This document shows, in pieces, positions 54,360-64,000 of a stretch of 64,000 nt of DNA. Within the stretch, counting starts at the first letter, position 1, and each line of letters begins with the position of its first letter. Both the position numbers and the translations under genes were made by a program. Where the stretch lies: NCBI RefSeq assembly GCF_902652685.1, contig NZ_CACRUY010000028.1, positions 1 through 64,000 on the forward strand, written 5' to 3'. Source of the stretch: Mycobacterium sp. Marseille-P9652 (GTDB taxonomy: Bacteria > Actinomycetota > Actinomycetes > Mycobacteriales > Mycobacteriaceae). The notes under the pieces were generated by a model, which was not told the DNA's origin, did no database searches, and saw only the letters and a list, made by a program, of their open reading frames with translations.

Positions 54360-56242
54360 CAGATCTTCACCGCCAGGATCAGAGCGACCACCAGGACCGC
54401 GCCCGCCAGCATGGACAGCGCGTAGTTGCGGGCGAAGCCGGTTTGCAGGCCCCGCAGGCGATTCGACGTCCGGCCCACCAGCGCCGCCAGGGCGTTGACC
54501 GAGCCGTCCACGCCGGCGTCGTCGATGTCGACCAGCGCCTCGGTCAGTTCCGCGCCAGGGCGCATGAACACCTCCTCGTTGAAGGCATCACCGTAGAGGT
54601 CCCTGCGGGCGGCGGTCGTCAGCGGACCGACGGCGAGCGGCGCGACCCGAGGGATCGGGGCGCGGGCATACATGAGGTAAGCCACCACGATCCCGACGGC
54701 GACCACCCCCAGCGCCAGGGCGGTGCTCACCCAGACGGGGATGGCGTGGGTGACTTCCTCGTGTTTCCCGACGACGGGTTCCAGCCAGCGCTGCAGCGTG
54801 CCGTTGTAGGCCAGCAAGCCACCGGAGAACACCGAGCCGACGGCCAGCAGGATCATCGGCCAGGTCATCACCGCGGGCGCCTCGTGCGGGTGAATGCCCG
54901 GGGTCCAACGCTTCTTGCCGAAGAAGGTCATCAGCATCACCCGCGTCATGTAGAAGGCGGTGATGCCGGCGCCCAGCAGCGCGGCCCCGCCCAGCACGTA
55001 GCCGCGGGTGTCGCCGGCGCCGAGCGCCGCCTCGATGATGGCGTCCTTGGAGAAGAAACCGGCGAACGGCGGCACGCCGATGATCGCCAGGTAGCCGAGC
55101 CCGAACGTGGCGAAGGTGATCGGCAGGGCGCGCCACAGGCCGCCGTAGCGGCGCATGTCCTGCTCCTCGTGCATGCCGTGGATCACCGCCCCGGAGCCGA
55201 GGAACAGGCCGGCCTTGAAGAAGCCGTGGGTGAGCAGGTGCATGATCGCGAACGCGTAACCGGCCGGGCCCAGCCCGGCGGCCAGCACCATGTAGCCGAT
55301 CTGGCTCATCGTCGACGCGGCCAGCGCGCGCTTGATGTCGTCCTTCGCGCAGCCGATGACCGCCCCGAGCAGCAGCGTGACGGTGCCGACGATGACGACG
55401 GCGAGTTGCGCGCCCGGCGCGAGGTTGTAGAGCGGGTTGGACCGCACGATCAGGTAGACACCGGCGGTCACCATGGTGGCGGCGTGGATCAGCGCCGACA
55501 CCGGGGTGGGGCCCTCCATCGCGTCCCCCAGCCACGCCTGGAGCGGAACCTGCGCGGACTTGGCGCAGGCGCCCAGCAGCAGGAGCAGTCCCATGGCGGT
55601 CAGCGCGCCGCGGCCGGCGGCGGGCGCGCCGGCGAACACGCCCGCGTAGTTCAGCGTGCCGAAGGTGGCGAACATGACGAACATGCCCACGGCGAGCCCG
55701 GCGTCGCCGACCCGGTTCATGACGAAGGCCTTCTTGGCGGCGGTGGCGGCCGACGGCTTGTGGTACCAGAAGCCGATCAGCAGGTACGACGCCAGGCCAA
55801 CGCCCTCCCACCCGACGTAGAGCACCAGGTAGTTGTCGGCGACCACCAGCAGCAGCATTGAGGCGAGGAACAGGTTGAGGTAGCCGAAGAACCGGCGGCG
55901 GTCCGGGTCGTCGGCCATGTAGCCGACCGAGTAGATGTGGATCAGCGAGCCGACGCCGGTGATCAGCAGGACGAAGCACATCGACAGCTGGTCGATCTGC
56001 ATGCCGACGTCCACCTGGAACTGGCCCACGGGAATCCAGCTGAACAGCCGCTGGTGGATGGCCCGGTCGTCGCCGGCCCGGCCCAGCATGTCGGCGAGCA
56101 GGGTCGCCCCGACACCGAACGACGCCAGCGCGGCGACGCAGCCCAGCAGGTGGCCCCAGGCGTCGGTGCGCCTGCCCCCGAACAGCAGGATCGCGGCGCC
56201 CGCAAGGGGCAGGGCCACCAGCAGCCAGGTGTAGTGAGTCAT
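54356..56242 (-). CDS. nuoL: NADH-quinone oxidoreductase subunit L
   Basis: 628 residues, about 16 helices plus the long lateral helix at the C terminus. [20 protein letters not shown] and [31 protein letters not shown] (in parts: [20 protein letters not shown]) are the pump signature. ATG 56242 begins MTHYTWLL; a longer frame upstream is not coding. It starts 10 bases after nuoK, the only break in the overlaps between nuoK and nuoN. Confidence 0.97.
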   Translation of the reverse strand: MTHYTWLLVALPLAGAAILLFGGRRTDAWGHLLGCVAALASFGVGATLLADMLGRAGDDRAIHQRLFSWIPVGQFQVDVGMQIDQLSMCFVLLITGVGSLIHIYSVGYMADDPDRRRFFGYLNLFLASMLLLVVADNYLVLYVGWEGVGLASYLLIGFWYHKPSAATAAKKAFVMNRVGDAGLAVGMFVMFATFGTLNYAGVFAGAPAAGRGALTAMGLLLLLGACAKSAQVPLQAWLGDAMEGPTPVSALIHAATMVTAGVYLIVRSNPLYNLAPGAQLAVVIVGTVTLLLGAVIGCAKDDIKRALAASTMSQIGYMVLAAGLGPAGYAFAIMHLLTHGFFKAGLFLGSGAVIHGMHEEQDMRRYGGLWRALPITFATFGLGYLAIIGVPPFAGFFSKDAIIEAALGAGDTRGYVLGGAALLGAGITAFYMTRVMLMTFFGKKRWTPGIHPHEAPAVMTWPMILLAVGSVFSGGLLAYNGTLQRWLEPVVGKHEEVTHAIPVWVSTALALGVVAVGIVVAYLMYARAPIPRVAPLAVGPLTTAARRDLYGDAFNEEVFMRPGAELTEALVDIDDAGVDGSVNALAALVGRTSNRLRGLQTGFARNYALSMLAGAVLVVALILAVKIW

Positions 56243-56252
56243 GTTGGAGTCG

Positions 56253-56552
56253 TCAGCCTTTGAGGAGGTTCGCGTCGTCGACGGAAGCCGATTTGCGGGC
56301 ACGGAAGATCGTCATGATGATCGCCAGTCCGACGACGACCTCGCAGGCGGCCACCACCATCGTGAAGAAGGCGATCATCTGCCCGTCCAGGTGGCCGTGC
56401 ATCCGGGCGAACGTGACGAACGCCAGGTTGACGGCGTTGAGCATCAGCTCCACGCACATGAACATCACGATGGCGTTGCGCCGCAGCAGCACGCCCGAGG
56501 CGCCGATGGTGAACAGCAGGGCCGAAAGATACAGGTAATTGGCCGGATTCAC
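56253..56552 (-). CDS. nuoK: NADH-quinone oxidoreductase subunit K
   Basis: 99 residues, three helices, GTG start overlapping nuoJ by 4 bases. The two membrane-buried glutamates are present in [13 protein letters not shown] and [11 protein letters not shown]. Short length and motif match the MrpC-like subunit of complex I. Confidence 0.96.
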   Translation of the reverse strand: MNPANYLYLSALLFTIGASGVLLRRNAIVMFMCVELMLNAVNLAFVTFARMHGHLDGQMIAFFTMVVAACEVVVGLAIIMTIFRARKSASVDDANLLKG

Positions 56553-57349
56553 GAAGCGCCGCCTTTCACCTTCTCGGGCGCGGACGTCTCGCCGCCGTTG
56601 GGTTCGCGGCCGCGCAGGATCGACGACACCGACAGCTCCGAGTACGAGCCGTCGGGCAGGAGCGCGGCGACGTCGACGGCGTTGTGGCGCGCGTACACAC
56701 CGGGATTGGGCATCGGCGTCGGGTGCCCGCCCGCCCGGAAGCGCTCCTGCGACAGCTCGCGCTGCGTCTTGCGCCGCTCGAAGCGCTCGCGGTGCGCCAG
56801 CACCATCGCCCCGAGGGCGGCGGTGATCAGCAGCGCGCTCGTCAGCTCGAACGCCCACAGGTAGCGGGAGAAGATCAGCGCGGCAAGCCCTTCGACGTTG
56901 CCGCCCGAATTCGCGGCGGTCAGCCCGGCGAAGCCGCCGGTCGCCACGTTGCCGATGCCGGCGAGCAGCAGGATGCCGAACCCGACGCCGGCCACCACCG
57001 CGGCGACGCGCTGCCCGTGCAGCGTTTCCTTCAGCGACTCGGCGGAGTCGACGCCGATCAGCATCAGCACGAACAGGAACAGCATCATGACGGCGCCTGT
57101 GTAGACGACGATCTGGACGACGCCGAGGAACAGCGCGTCCTGCACCATGTAGAAGACGGCCAGGATGATCATCGTCATCGCCAGGAACATCGCCGAGTAC
57201 ACGGCATTCACCGCGAGCACCACGCCGAGCGCGCCGATCAGCGCGAGGGCGCCCAGGATCCAGAAGGTCACCGCCTCGCCGGTGGAGGTGCGAACCAGGG
57301 CGTCCTGCGCGACATACGAAGTCACACCCGAAGCGAGGAACGCGGTCAC
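56549..57349 (-). CDS. nuoJ: NADH-quinone oxidoreductase subunit J
   Basis: 266 residues, GTG 57349. Five helices in the first 175 residues, including [22 protein letters not shown] with the Tyr/Gly signature of ND6. The C-terminal 90 residues are a polar extension seen in actinobacterial NuoJ and absent in E. coli. Overlaps both neighbours by 4 bases. Confidence 0.95.
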   Translation of the reverse strand: MTAFLASGVTSYVAQDALVRTSTGEAVTFWILGALALIGALGVVLAVNAVYSAMFLAMTMIILAVFYMVQDALFLGVVQIVVYTGAVMMLFLFVLMLIGVDSAESLKETLHGQRVAAVVAGVGFGILLLAGIGNVATGGFAGLTAANSGGNVEGLAALIFSRYLWAFELTSALLITAALGAMVLAHRERFERRKTQRELSQERFRAGGHPTPMPNPGVYARHNAVDVAALLPDGSYSELSVSSILRGREPNGGETSAPEKVKGGAS

Positions 57350-57891
57350 CGGGACTCTCCGACGTCCTGGGGCTGACGCAGGCCCTGCGCCGTCACGTTG
57401 CCCTGGTAGTAGTCCTTGTCGGTGGCGCCGGGGGCCCTCGGGTGCGGCGGGGCCAGCATGTCCTGCAGCAGCGGGGCCAGCAGCCGGTCCTTCTCGTAGA
57501 TCAGGTCGGCGCGGTTGTCGTCGGCCATCTCGTAGTTGTTCGTCATCGTCAGCGCGCGGGTGGGGCAGGCCTCGATGCACAGGCCGCAGCCGATGCACCG
57601 CAGGTAGTTGATCTGGTACACCCGGCCGTACCGTTCGCCCGGCGAAAAGCGTTGCTCCTCGGTGTTGTCGGCGCCCTCGACGTAGATAGCGTCGGCCGGG
57701 CAGGCCCAGGCGCACAACTCGCAGCCGATGCACTTCTCCAGCCCGTCGGGGTACCGGTTGAGCTGATGCCGGCCGTGGTAGCGCGGCGCGACCGGACCCG
57801 GCTTCTCCGGATACTCCTCGGTGACGTGCTTCTTGAACATCGCGCCGAGCGTGACGCCGAAGCCGGCGACGGCATCGAGAAACTTAGGCAC
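57346..57891 (-). CDS. nuoI: NADH-quinone oxidoreductase subunit I
   Basis: 181 residues, GTG 57891. Two 4Fe-4S ferredoxin motifs: [12 protein letters not shown] and [12 protein letters not shown], clusters N6a and N6b on the path to quinone. The N terminus [18 protein letters not shown] is the amphipathic helix that docks to the membrane arm. Overlaps nuoH by 8 bases. Confidence 0.97.
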   Translation of the reverse strand: MPKFLDAVAGFGVTLGAMFKKHVTEEYPEKPGPVAPRYHGRHQLNRYPDGLEKCIGCELCAWACPADAIYVEGADNTEEQRFSPGERYGRVYQINYLRCIGCGLCIEACPTRALTMTNNYEMADDNRADLIYEKDRLLAPLLQDMLAPPHPRAPGATDKDYYQGNVTAQGLRQPQDVGESR

Positions 57892-59143
57892 GTGCTTTCT
57901 CCTTGCTCGCGTGAGCCGGCATTGGCGGTGTCGGGTAGGCCGCCCCGGGCGCAACCGGGGTGGGCAGATCGCCGTCCTGACGGCGCAGGTGTCGCTCCAT
58001 CGCCCGAATGCTGGGCGTGGTCAACGGCTTTCGCAGCAGCAGCACCATGATCACGGCGAACACCAGGCTGCAGGCCACCAGCAGCGGTGTCCAGTGCTGG
58101 TAGCCCCGGTTGCGCAGGGTCCGGATCACGGCCGCGATCAGCACCCACACCAGCGAGCCGGGGATCAGCAGTTTCCAGCCCAGCGCCATGAACTGGTCGT
58201 AGCGCAGCCGGGGGAGGCTGGCGCGCAGCCAGAAGTAGATGAACAGGAAGGTCCACATCTTGAGGGTGAACCACACCACGGGCCACCACCCGCTGTTGGC
58301 GCCCGCCCACATGTTCAGCGGCCAGGGCGCGTGCCACCCGCCGAAGAACATGGCCGTCGCCAGCGACGAGACCGTCATCATGTTGACGTACTCGGCCAGC
58401 ATGAACATCGCGAACTTCAGCGACGAGTACTCGGTGTGGAACCCCGCCACCAGCTCGCCCTCGGCCTCGGGGAGATCGAATGGGGCGCGGTTGGTTTCGC
58501 CGACCATCGAGATCAGGTAGATCACGAACGACGGCAGCAGCAGGAAGGCGAACCAGACGCGGTCCTGCGCGGCCACGATCTGCGACGTCGACATGGAACC
58601 GGCGTAGAGGAACACCGCCGCGAACGACAGCCCCATCGCGACCTCGTAGGAGATCACCTGCGCGGTGCTGCGCACCCCGCCGAGCAGCGGATAGGTGGAG
58701 CCCGACGCCCAACCGCCCAGGACGATCCCGTACACCCCGATGGCCGACAGCGCCAGGATGAACAGCACGGCCACCGGCGTGTCGGTCAGCTGCAGCGGCG
58801 TGCGGTGGCCGAACACCGACACCACCGGCCCGAAGGGGATGAACGCGAACGCGGTGAACGCGGGAATCACCGAGAAGCACGGCGCCGCAAAGTAGACGAA
58901 CTTGTCCACCCCGCCCGGCGTGATGCTCTCCTTGAGCGCCAGCTTGATTCCGTCGGCCAGGCTTTGCAGCGTGCCCCACGGGCCCACCCGGTTGGGCCCG
59001 GGCCGCAGCTGCATCCAGCCGAGGATCTTGCGTTCCAGCAGGATGGCGACCAACACGTTGAGCATGAGGAACACGAAGATGGCCAGCGCCTTGCCCAGCA
59101 CCAGCCACCACGTGTCGTGCCCGAAGGCGCTCAGGGAATTCAT
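57884..59143 (-). CDS. nuoH: NADH-quinone oxidoreductase subunit H
   Basis: 419 residues, eight helices. [19 protein letters not shown] and the charged loop [20 protein letters not shown] (Glu-rich, near 225-245) line the quinone chamber. The C-terminal tail of about 40 residues is longer than in E. coli, as in other mycobacteria. ATG 59143 overlaps nuoG by 4 bases. Confidence 0.97.
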   Translation of the reverse strand: MNSLSAFGHDTWWLVLGKALAIFVFLMLNVLVAILLERKILGWMQLRPGPNRVGPWGTLQSLADGIKLALKESITPGGVDKFVYFAAPCFSVIPAFTAFAFIPFGPVVSVFGHRTPLQLTDTPVAVLFILALSAIGVYGIVLGGWASGSTYPLLGGVRSTAQVISYEVAMGLSFAAVFLYAGSMSTSQIVAAQDRVWFAFLLLPSFVIYLISMVGETNRAPFDLPEAEGELVAGFHTEYSSLKFAMFMLAEYVNMMTVSSLATAMFFGGWHAPWPLNMWAGANSGWWPVVWFTLKMWTFLFIYFWLRASLPRLRYDQFMALGWKLLIPGSLVWVLIAAVIRTLRNRGYQHWTPLLVACSLVFAVIMVLLLRKPLTTPSIRAMERHLRRQDGDLPTPVAPGAAYPTPPMPAHASKEKARA

Positions 59144-61569
59144 GACCCAACTCCAATCCGCACGACGCTGCCCGGCGTGACGCCGAGCTCGGAGTGCACC
59201 GCCGAACCGGGCGAGTTCAGCGGGAGCCACACCACCCGGTCGGGCATGTCGGTCACGGCCAGCGGCAGGGTGATCGTTCCCCGGTCCGTGCTGACGGTGA
59301 CCGCGTCGCCGTCGGCGGCGCCGATCTCGGCGGCGGTGTCCGGCGACAGCCGTGCCACGGGTTTGCGGGCGGTGCCCGCCAGGTGTGGTTCGCCGTCCTG
59401 CAGCCGGCCGTTGTCCAGCAGCATCCGCCAGCCGCTCAGCACGGCCTCGCCGGCGCCGGGCCGGGGCGGTTCCGATGTTTCGACGCGCGGGTCGGCGGCG
59501 TGTTCGCCGTCCCAGGTGCCGAGCGCGGCGAGCTGTTCGCGCGCCTCCTCGACCGTGCTCGTGCCCAGGTAGACGCCCATCTCGGCGGCCAGCGTGTCGA
59601 GCACCCGGTGGTCGGACTGGTTCGGCGTCTGGGTGGTGCCGTGCAGCGACGGGACGAACGCGCGGTAACGGCCCTCCCAGTTGACGAAGGCGCCCGACTT
59701 CTGCGCCACCGGGGCGACCGGGAACACCACGTCGGCCCGCTCGGTGACGGCGCTGCGCCGCAACTCCAGGCTGATCACGAAGCCGGCGGCGTCCAGCGCG
59801 GCCAGCACCGCGTCGGGGTCGGCGAAGTCGTCGGGTTCGACGCCGCCGACCAGCAACGCGCCCAGCGTTCCGTCGGAGGCCGCGGCCAGCATGCCGGCGG
59901 CGTCCCGCCCCGGGGTCGAGGGCAGTTCCGTGACGTTCCAGGCCGCGCTCACCTGCGCGCGCGCCGCGTCGTCGGCCAGCGGGCGACCACCGGGCAGCAG
60001 CGCGGGCAGCGCGCCGGCCTCGAGCGCGCCGCGTTCCCCGGCCCGTCGCGGCACCCACGCCAGCCGGGCCCCGGTGGCATCGGCCAGCCGGGCCGCGGCC
60101 GACAGCGCGCCCGGCACGGTCGCCAGGCGTTCCCCGACCATGATCACCGCGCCGGGCTTGGCCAGCAGCTCACCGAGCTCGCCGGTCGCCAGCCCGTCCA
60201 GCGCCGCCGCTTCGCCGCCGGGCGCGGTCTCGACCAGTCGGCCGGCCAGCTTGGTCAGCGCGCGGGTGGCGAACGGCGCGACCGCGTACACGGGCACGTG
60301 GTGCTTGCGGGCGGCCTTGCGAAGGCGCAGGAACACGATCGGCGACTCGTCCTCCGGCTCGAAACCGGCGAGCACCACCACGGGCGCCAACTCCAGGTCC
60401 GCGTAGCTGACGGTCACCGGGCGGCCGGCGACGCGGGCGGCCAGGAACTCGGCCTCCTCGGCCGAGTGCGGCCGCGCGCGGAAGTCGATGTCATTGCTGC
60501 CCAACACGATTCGGGCAAACTTCGAGTAGGCGTAGGCGTCCTCCCAGGTCACCCGGCCGCCGACCAGCACACCGGTGCGCCCGCGGGCCGCCTCGAGCCC
60601 GTCGACCGCCACGGAGATCGCGAGAGACCACGACGCGGGCACCAACTCGCCGTCGGCGTTGCGGATCAGGGGAGTGGTGAGCACGTCCGGCTGGGTGGCG
60701 TAGGTGAACGCCCACCGGCCCTTGTCGCAGTTCCACTCCTCGTTGACCTCGGGGTCGTCGCCGGCCAGCCGGCGCAGCACCTTGCCGCGGCGGTGGTCCG
60801 TGCGCTGCGCGCAGCCCGAGGCGCAGTGCTCGCACACGCTCGGGCTGGACACCAGGTCGAAGGGCCGGGCCCGGAAGCGGTACGCGGTGCCGGTCAGGGC
60901 GCCCACCGGGCAGATCTGCACGGTGTTGCCCGAAAAGTACGAGTCGAAGGGTTCGTTGGCGTAGATGCCAACCTGCTGCAGGGCGCCGCGCTCCTGCATG
61001 TCGATGAAGATGTCCCCGGCGATCTGCTCGGAGAAGCGGGTGCACCGGGCGCACAGGATGCAGCGCTCGCGGTCCAGCAGCACCTGCGCCGAGATGTTGA
61101 TCGGCTTGGCGAAGGTGCGCTTGACGTCGGTGAAGCGGGAATCGGCGCGGCCGTTGGACATCGCCTGGTTCTGCAGCGGGCATTCGCCGCCCTTGTCGCA
61201 CATCGGGCAGTCCAGCGGATGGTTGATCAGCAGCAGCTCCATCACGCCGTGCTGCGCCTTGTCGGCGGCCCACGAGGTGAGCTGGGTGCGCACCACCATG
61301 TCGTCGGTGGCGACCGTGGTGCACGACGCCATCGGCTTGCGCTGACCCTCGACCTCGACCAGGCACTGCCGGCACGCGCCGACGGGCTCCAGCAGCGGGT
61401 GGTCGCAGAACCGCGGGATCTGGATCCCCATCAGCTCGGCCGCGCGGATCACCAAAGTTCCCTTGGGAACGCTGATCTCGTTGCCGTCGATGGTGAGCGT
61501 CACCATCTCCGGCGGAGGCGCGTCGTTCTTCTCGGGGTCGCCGGTTTCAGTCTTGGCGGCACTAGTCAT
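59140..61569 (-). CDS. nuoG: NADH-quinone oxidoreductase subunit G
   Basis: 809 residues. The N-terminal 2Fe-2S domain has Cys55, Cys66, Cys69 and Cys83 ([16 protein letters not shown]); then [17 protein letters not shown] and RCILCARC for the 4Fe-4S clusters, a CEHCASGC site, and a large molybdopterin-oxidoreductase-like domain that has lost its cofactor role. It passes electrons from NuoF to NuoI. A 62-base gap separates it from nuoF, the longest in the operon. Confidence 0.97.
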   Translation of the reverse strand: MTSAAKTETGDPEKNDAPPPEMVTLTIDGNEISVPKGTLVIRAAELMGIQIPRFCDHPLLEPVGACRQCLVEVEGQRKPMASCTTVATDDMVVRTQLTSWAADKAQHGVMELLLINHPLDCPMCDKGGECPLQNQAMSNGRADSRFTDVKRTFAKPINISAQVLLDRERCILCARCTRFSEQIAGDIFIDMQERGALQQVGIYANEPFDSYFSGNTVQICPVGALTGTAYRFRARPFDLVSSPSVCEHCASGCAQRTDHRRGKVLRRLAGDDPEVNEEWNCDKGRWAFTYATQPDVLTTPLIRNADGELVPASWSLAISVAVDGLEAARGRTGVLVGGRVTWEDAYAYSKFARIVLGSNDIDFRARPHSAEEAEFLAARVAGRPVTVSYADLELAPVVVLAGFEPEDESPIVFLRLRKAARKHHVPVYAVAPFATRALTKLAGRLVETAPGGEAAALDGLATGELGELLAKPGAVIMVGERLATVPGALSAAARLADATGARLAWVPRRAGERGALEAGALPALLPGGRPLADDAARAQVSAAWNVTELPSTPGRDAAGMLAAASDGTLGALLVGGVEPDDFADPDAVLAALDAAGFVISLELRRSAVTERADVVFPVAPVAQKSGAFVNWEGRYRAFVPSLHGTTQTPNQSDHRVLDTLAAEMGVYLGTSTVEEAREQLAALGTWDGEHAADPRVETSEPPRPGAGEAVLSGWRMLLDNGRLQDGEPHLAGTARKPVARLSPDTAAEIGAADGDAVTVSTDRGTITLPLAVTDMPDRVVWLPLNSPGSAVHSELGVTPGSVVRIGVGS

Positions 61570-61631
61570 GGGCGCCGCTCCTCCTCATCGCTTCGCTCTG
61601 CATCGTCGTCGTCGCGGGTCATGGGCGCGCG

Positions 61632-62960
61632 TCAGGCCTTTCCGTTCGGCGTCAGCATGGAGTCCCGCGGGTCGAACGGGCACCCGCCGCCCTCGACGTG
61701 GGCGACGTACTCGTCCCGGAAGAACTTGATCGAACTCATCACCGGGCTCGCGGCGCCATCGCCCAACGCGCAGAACGACTTTCCGAGAATGGTGTCGGAG
61801 ATGTCCTGCAGCTTGTCGATGTCCTCGCTGGTGCCCTCGCCGGTCTCCAGGCGGGTGTAGATCTGGTCCAGCCAGAACGTGCCCTCCCGGCACGGCGTGC
61901 ATTTGCCGCACGACTCGTGCTTGTAGAAGTACGTCCAGCGGCGCACCGCCCGCACCACGCACGTGGTCTCGTCGAAGATCTCGAGTGCCTTGGTGCCCAG
62001 CATGGAGCCGACCCCGCCCACGCCCTCGTAGTCCAGCGGCACGTCCAGGTGCTCGTCGGTCAGCAGCGGCGTGGATGACCCGCCGGGTGTCCAGAACTTG
62101 AGCCGGTGCCCCGCCCGCACGCCGCCGGCGTAGTCGAGCAGCTCGCGCAGCGTGATGCCCAGCGGGGCCTCGTACTGGCCCGGGCGGGTCACGTGCCCGG
62201 ACAGCGAATACAGCGTGAAGCCGGGCGACTTCTCGCTGCCCATGGACCGGAACCAGTCGACACCATTGCCGATGATCGACGGCACGCTGGCGATCGTCTC
62301 GACGTTGTTGATCACCGTCGGGCAGCCGTACAGGCCGGCCACGGCGGGGAACGGCGGCCGCAGCCGAGGCTGTCCGCGCCGCCCCTCCAGGGAGTCCAGC
62401 AGTGCGGTCTCCTCGCCGCAGATGTAGGCGCCCGCGCCGGCGTGGACCACCAGCTCGAGGTCGTAGCCGGACCCGTTGATGTCGCGGCCCAGGTAGCCGG
62501 CCGCGTACGCCTCGGCCACCGCGTTCTGCAGGCGGCGCAACACCGGCAGCACCTCGCCGCGGACGTAGATGAACGCGTGGCTCGCCCGGATCGCGTACGA
62601 GGCGATGATGACGCCCTCGACGAGCACGTGCGGCGTCGCGAACATCAGCGGAATGTCCTTGCACGTACCGGGTTCCGACTCGTCGGCGTTGACCACCAGG
62701 TAGTGCGGCTTGGCCGCCGGCCCGGTGTCGCCCTGCGGGATGAACGACCACTTGGTGCCCGTCGAGAAGCCCGCGCCGCCGCGGCCGCGCAGCCCGGAGT
62801 CCTTCACCGCGGCGATCACGTCGTCGGGGTTCATGCCGAGGGCCTTCTTCATGGCCTCGTAGCCGCCGTGGCGGCGGTAGGTCGCGAGCGTGTACGACTC
62901 GGGGTCGTCCCAGTAGCGGCTGATGACGGGGGTGAGCGGCGTCGCTTGTGACGTCGTCAT
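61632..62960 (-). CDS. nuoF: NADH-quinone oxidoreductase subunit F
   Basis: 442 residues. GLRGRGGAGFSTGTKW binds NADH/FMN; the 4Fe-4S site N3 is SCGKCTPCREG with a later FCALG cysteine. It is the NADH-oxidising entry point of complex I. ATG 62960 overlaps nuoE by 4 bases. Confidence 0.97.
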   Translation of the reverse strand: MTTSQATPLTPVISRYWDDPESYTLATYRRHGGYEAMKKALGMNPDDVIAAVKDSGLRGRGGAGFSTGTKWSFIPQGDTGPAAKPHYLVVNADESEPGTCKDIPLMFATPHVLVEGVIIASYAIRASHAFIYVRGEVLPVLRRLQNAVAEAYAAGYLGRDINGSGYDLELVVHAGAGAYICGEETALLDSLEGRRGQPRLRPPFPAVAGLYGCPTVINNVETIASVPSIIGNGVDWFRSMGSEKSPGFTLYSLSGHVTRPGQYEAPLGITLRELLDYAGGVRAGHRLKFWTPGGSSTPLLTDEHLDVPLDYEGVGGVGSMLGTKALEIFDETTCVVRAVRRWTYFYKHESCGKCTPCREGTFWLDQIYTRLETGEGTSEDIDKLQDISDTILGKSFCALGDGAASPVMSSIKFFRDEYVAHVEGGGCPFDPRDSMLTPNGKA

Positions 62961-63715
62961 GACTGTGCCTCCTGGGGAGCGGGCGCCTCCATGCCCTTCT
63001 CCTTCGCCACCTTCAGGCCCGCCAGGGTGGCTGCACCCGGCCCGCCCTGTCCCTGGTCCGGCCGCTCGTCGGGCAGGCCCGCCAGGATGCGCGAGGTCTC
63101 GCGGAACGCGCACAGCGGCGCGCCGCGCGTGGGCGACTTCGGGGCGCCGGAGCGCAGGGAGTCGACGAGTTCGCGCGCCGATTCCGGGGTTTGGTTGTCG
63201 AAGAACTCCCAGTTGACCATCACCACGGGGGCGTAGTCGCAGGCGGCGTTGCACTCGATGTGCTGCAGCGTGATCGAGCCGTCCTCGGTGGTCTCGTCGT
63301 TGCCGATGCCGAGGTGTTCCTTGAGGTCGTCGAAGATGGCGTCACCGCCCATGATCGCGCACAGCGTGTTGGTGCACACCCCGACCAGGTAGTCACCGGT
63401 CGGGCCGCGCCGGTACATCGTGTAGAAGCTCGCCACCGCCGAGACCTCGGCGCCGGTCAGGCCGAGCTGCTCGCCGCAGAACTCGAGGCCGGCCGGCGTC
63501 AGGTAGGAGTCCTCGGCCTGCACGAGGTAGAGCAGGGGCAGCAGCGCCGACCGCTTGTTGGGGTAGCGACCAATGATCTCCTTGGCGTCGACCTCCAGCC
63601 GCGCCCGCACCTCGGGCGAATACGACTGTGGCGCACCCTCGGTCACGAACGCGTTGGGCTCCTCGGGCGGCGGGCCGAGCCGAATGAACACGGGCTGGCC
63701 TTGCGGTCCGGTCAA
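62957..63715 (-). CDS. nuoE: NADH-quinone oxidoreductase subunit E
   Basis: 252 residues, the length of the M. tuberculosis protein. The thioredoxin-like 2Fe-2S domain has CTNTLC and CNAAC as ligands. The start chosen is TTG at 63715, overlapping the nuoD stop in TTGA; no ATG or GTG lies nearby in frame. The C-terminal 60 residues beyond the domain are an actinobacterial extension. It shuttles electrons beside NuoF. Confidence 0.95.
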   Translation of the reverse strand: MTGPQGQPVFIRLGPPPEEPNAFVTEGAPQSYSPEVRARLEVDAKEIIGRYPNKRSALLPLLYLVQAEDSYLTPAGLEFCGEQLGLTGAEVSAVASFYTMYRRGPTGDYLVGVCTNTLCAIMGGDAIFDDLKEHLGIGNDETTEDGSITLQHIECNAACDYAPVVMVNWEFFDNQTPESARELVDSLRSGAPKSPTRGAPLCAFRETSRILAGLPDERPDQGQGGPGAATLAGLKVAKEKGMEAPAPQEAQS

Positions 63716-64000
63716 CGGTCCACCCCTCCCATCACCGGGTCGATGCTCGCGACGGCGGTGATCAGGTCGGCGACCATGCCGCCCTCGCACATCGCGGCGA
63801 CCGACTGCAGGTTGGTGAACGACGGGTCGCGGTAGTGCACCCGGTACGGGCGGGTGCCGCCGTCGCTGACCATGTGCACGCCCAGCTCGCCGCGGGGCGA
63901 CTCGACCGCGGTGTACACCTGGCCGGCCGGCACCCGGATGCCCTCGGTGACGAGTTTGAAGTGGTGGATCAGCGCCTCCATCGAGCTGCCCATGATCTTG
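63712..64000 (-). CDS. nuoD: NADH-quinone oxidoreductase subunit D, C-terminal part
   Basis: The last 95 residues of NuoD, cut by the window edge. [31 protein letters not shown] and [14 protein letters not shown] are the C-terminal part of the 49-kDa (hydrogenase-derived) subunit that forms the quinone site with NuoB. nuoC, B and A should lie beyond the right edge. Confidence 0.96.
   Translation of the reverse strand, partial: KIMGSSMEALIHHFKLVTEGIRVPAGQVYTAVESPRGELGVHMVSDGGTRPYRVHYRDPSFTNLQSVAAMCEGGMVADLITAVASIDPVMGGVDR

Noticed and set aside
59194-61860. 888-residue plus-strand open frame
   Set aside because: Complement of nuoG; composition is Gly/Arg/His/Val with no domain.

Overview
The window is high-GC mycobacterial chromosome, most likely from a slow-growing non-tuberculous Mycobacterium. 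The main evidence is a PPE-MPTR protein beside a full nuo operon, a moxR3/DUF58 block, a hemophore-like secreted protein, F420-dependent oxidoreductase chemistry, and gene order from about 37.5 kb to the right end that runs parallel (inverted) to M. tuberculosis Rv3171c-Rv3148. I see no tRNA, rRNA, insertion sequence, prophage or CRISPR array.

Left part (1-7.6 kb): a clipped proline-rich protein, small membrane proteins, a molybdopterin oxidoreductase fused to a membrane cytochrome-type domain, a lipoprotein, a hemerythrin-like protein, a UdgX-type uracil-DNA glycosylase and a thiamine-diphosphate oxidase-like enzyme.

Central sugar island (7.8-21.2 kb): nine tightly coupled minus-strand genes encode UDP-glucuronate decarboxylase, a NodU/CmcH-type carbamoyltransferase, a glycosyltransferase fused to a GmhB-type HAD phosphatase, two GT9 heptosyltransferase-like enzymes, GmhA, HldE, a short-chain dehydrogenase and UDP-glucose dehydrogenase. 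Together they could make UDP-glucuronate, UDP-xylose and ADP-heptose and transfer and carbamoylate the sugars. Three more glycosyltransferases lie next to it. The operon and the first neighbouring glycosyltransferase are read from back-to-back SigF-type promoters whose -35 elements abut at 17999-18006; a third such promoter drives the other two glycosyltransferases.

Stress and signalling block (21.5-36 kb): type IB topoisomerase, a hemophore-like protein, an NmrA-like protein, a CsbD-like protein, DUF3349, a decaying glycosyltransferase cluster, a Rho_N protein, then CheB, STAS/HATPase, CheR/PAS, a GT4, an AraC regulator and a stand-alone STAS protein. Several have SigF-type promoters (GTTT, 15 nt, GGGTAN), so much of 0.6-33 kb looks like a SigF general-stress island making a surface or storage glycan together with protective and sensing proteins. 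This regulation is inferred from sequence alone.

Right part (36-64 kb): two FAD amine-oxidase-like enzymes, a hydrolase, an LLM oxidoreductase, a TetR-controlled divergent pair, the DUF4129-moxR3-DUF58 operon, PPE53-like protein and nuoN-nuoD (NADH dehydrogenase I), clipped in nuoD by the window edge.
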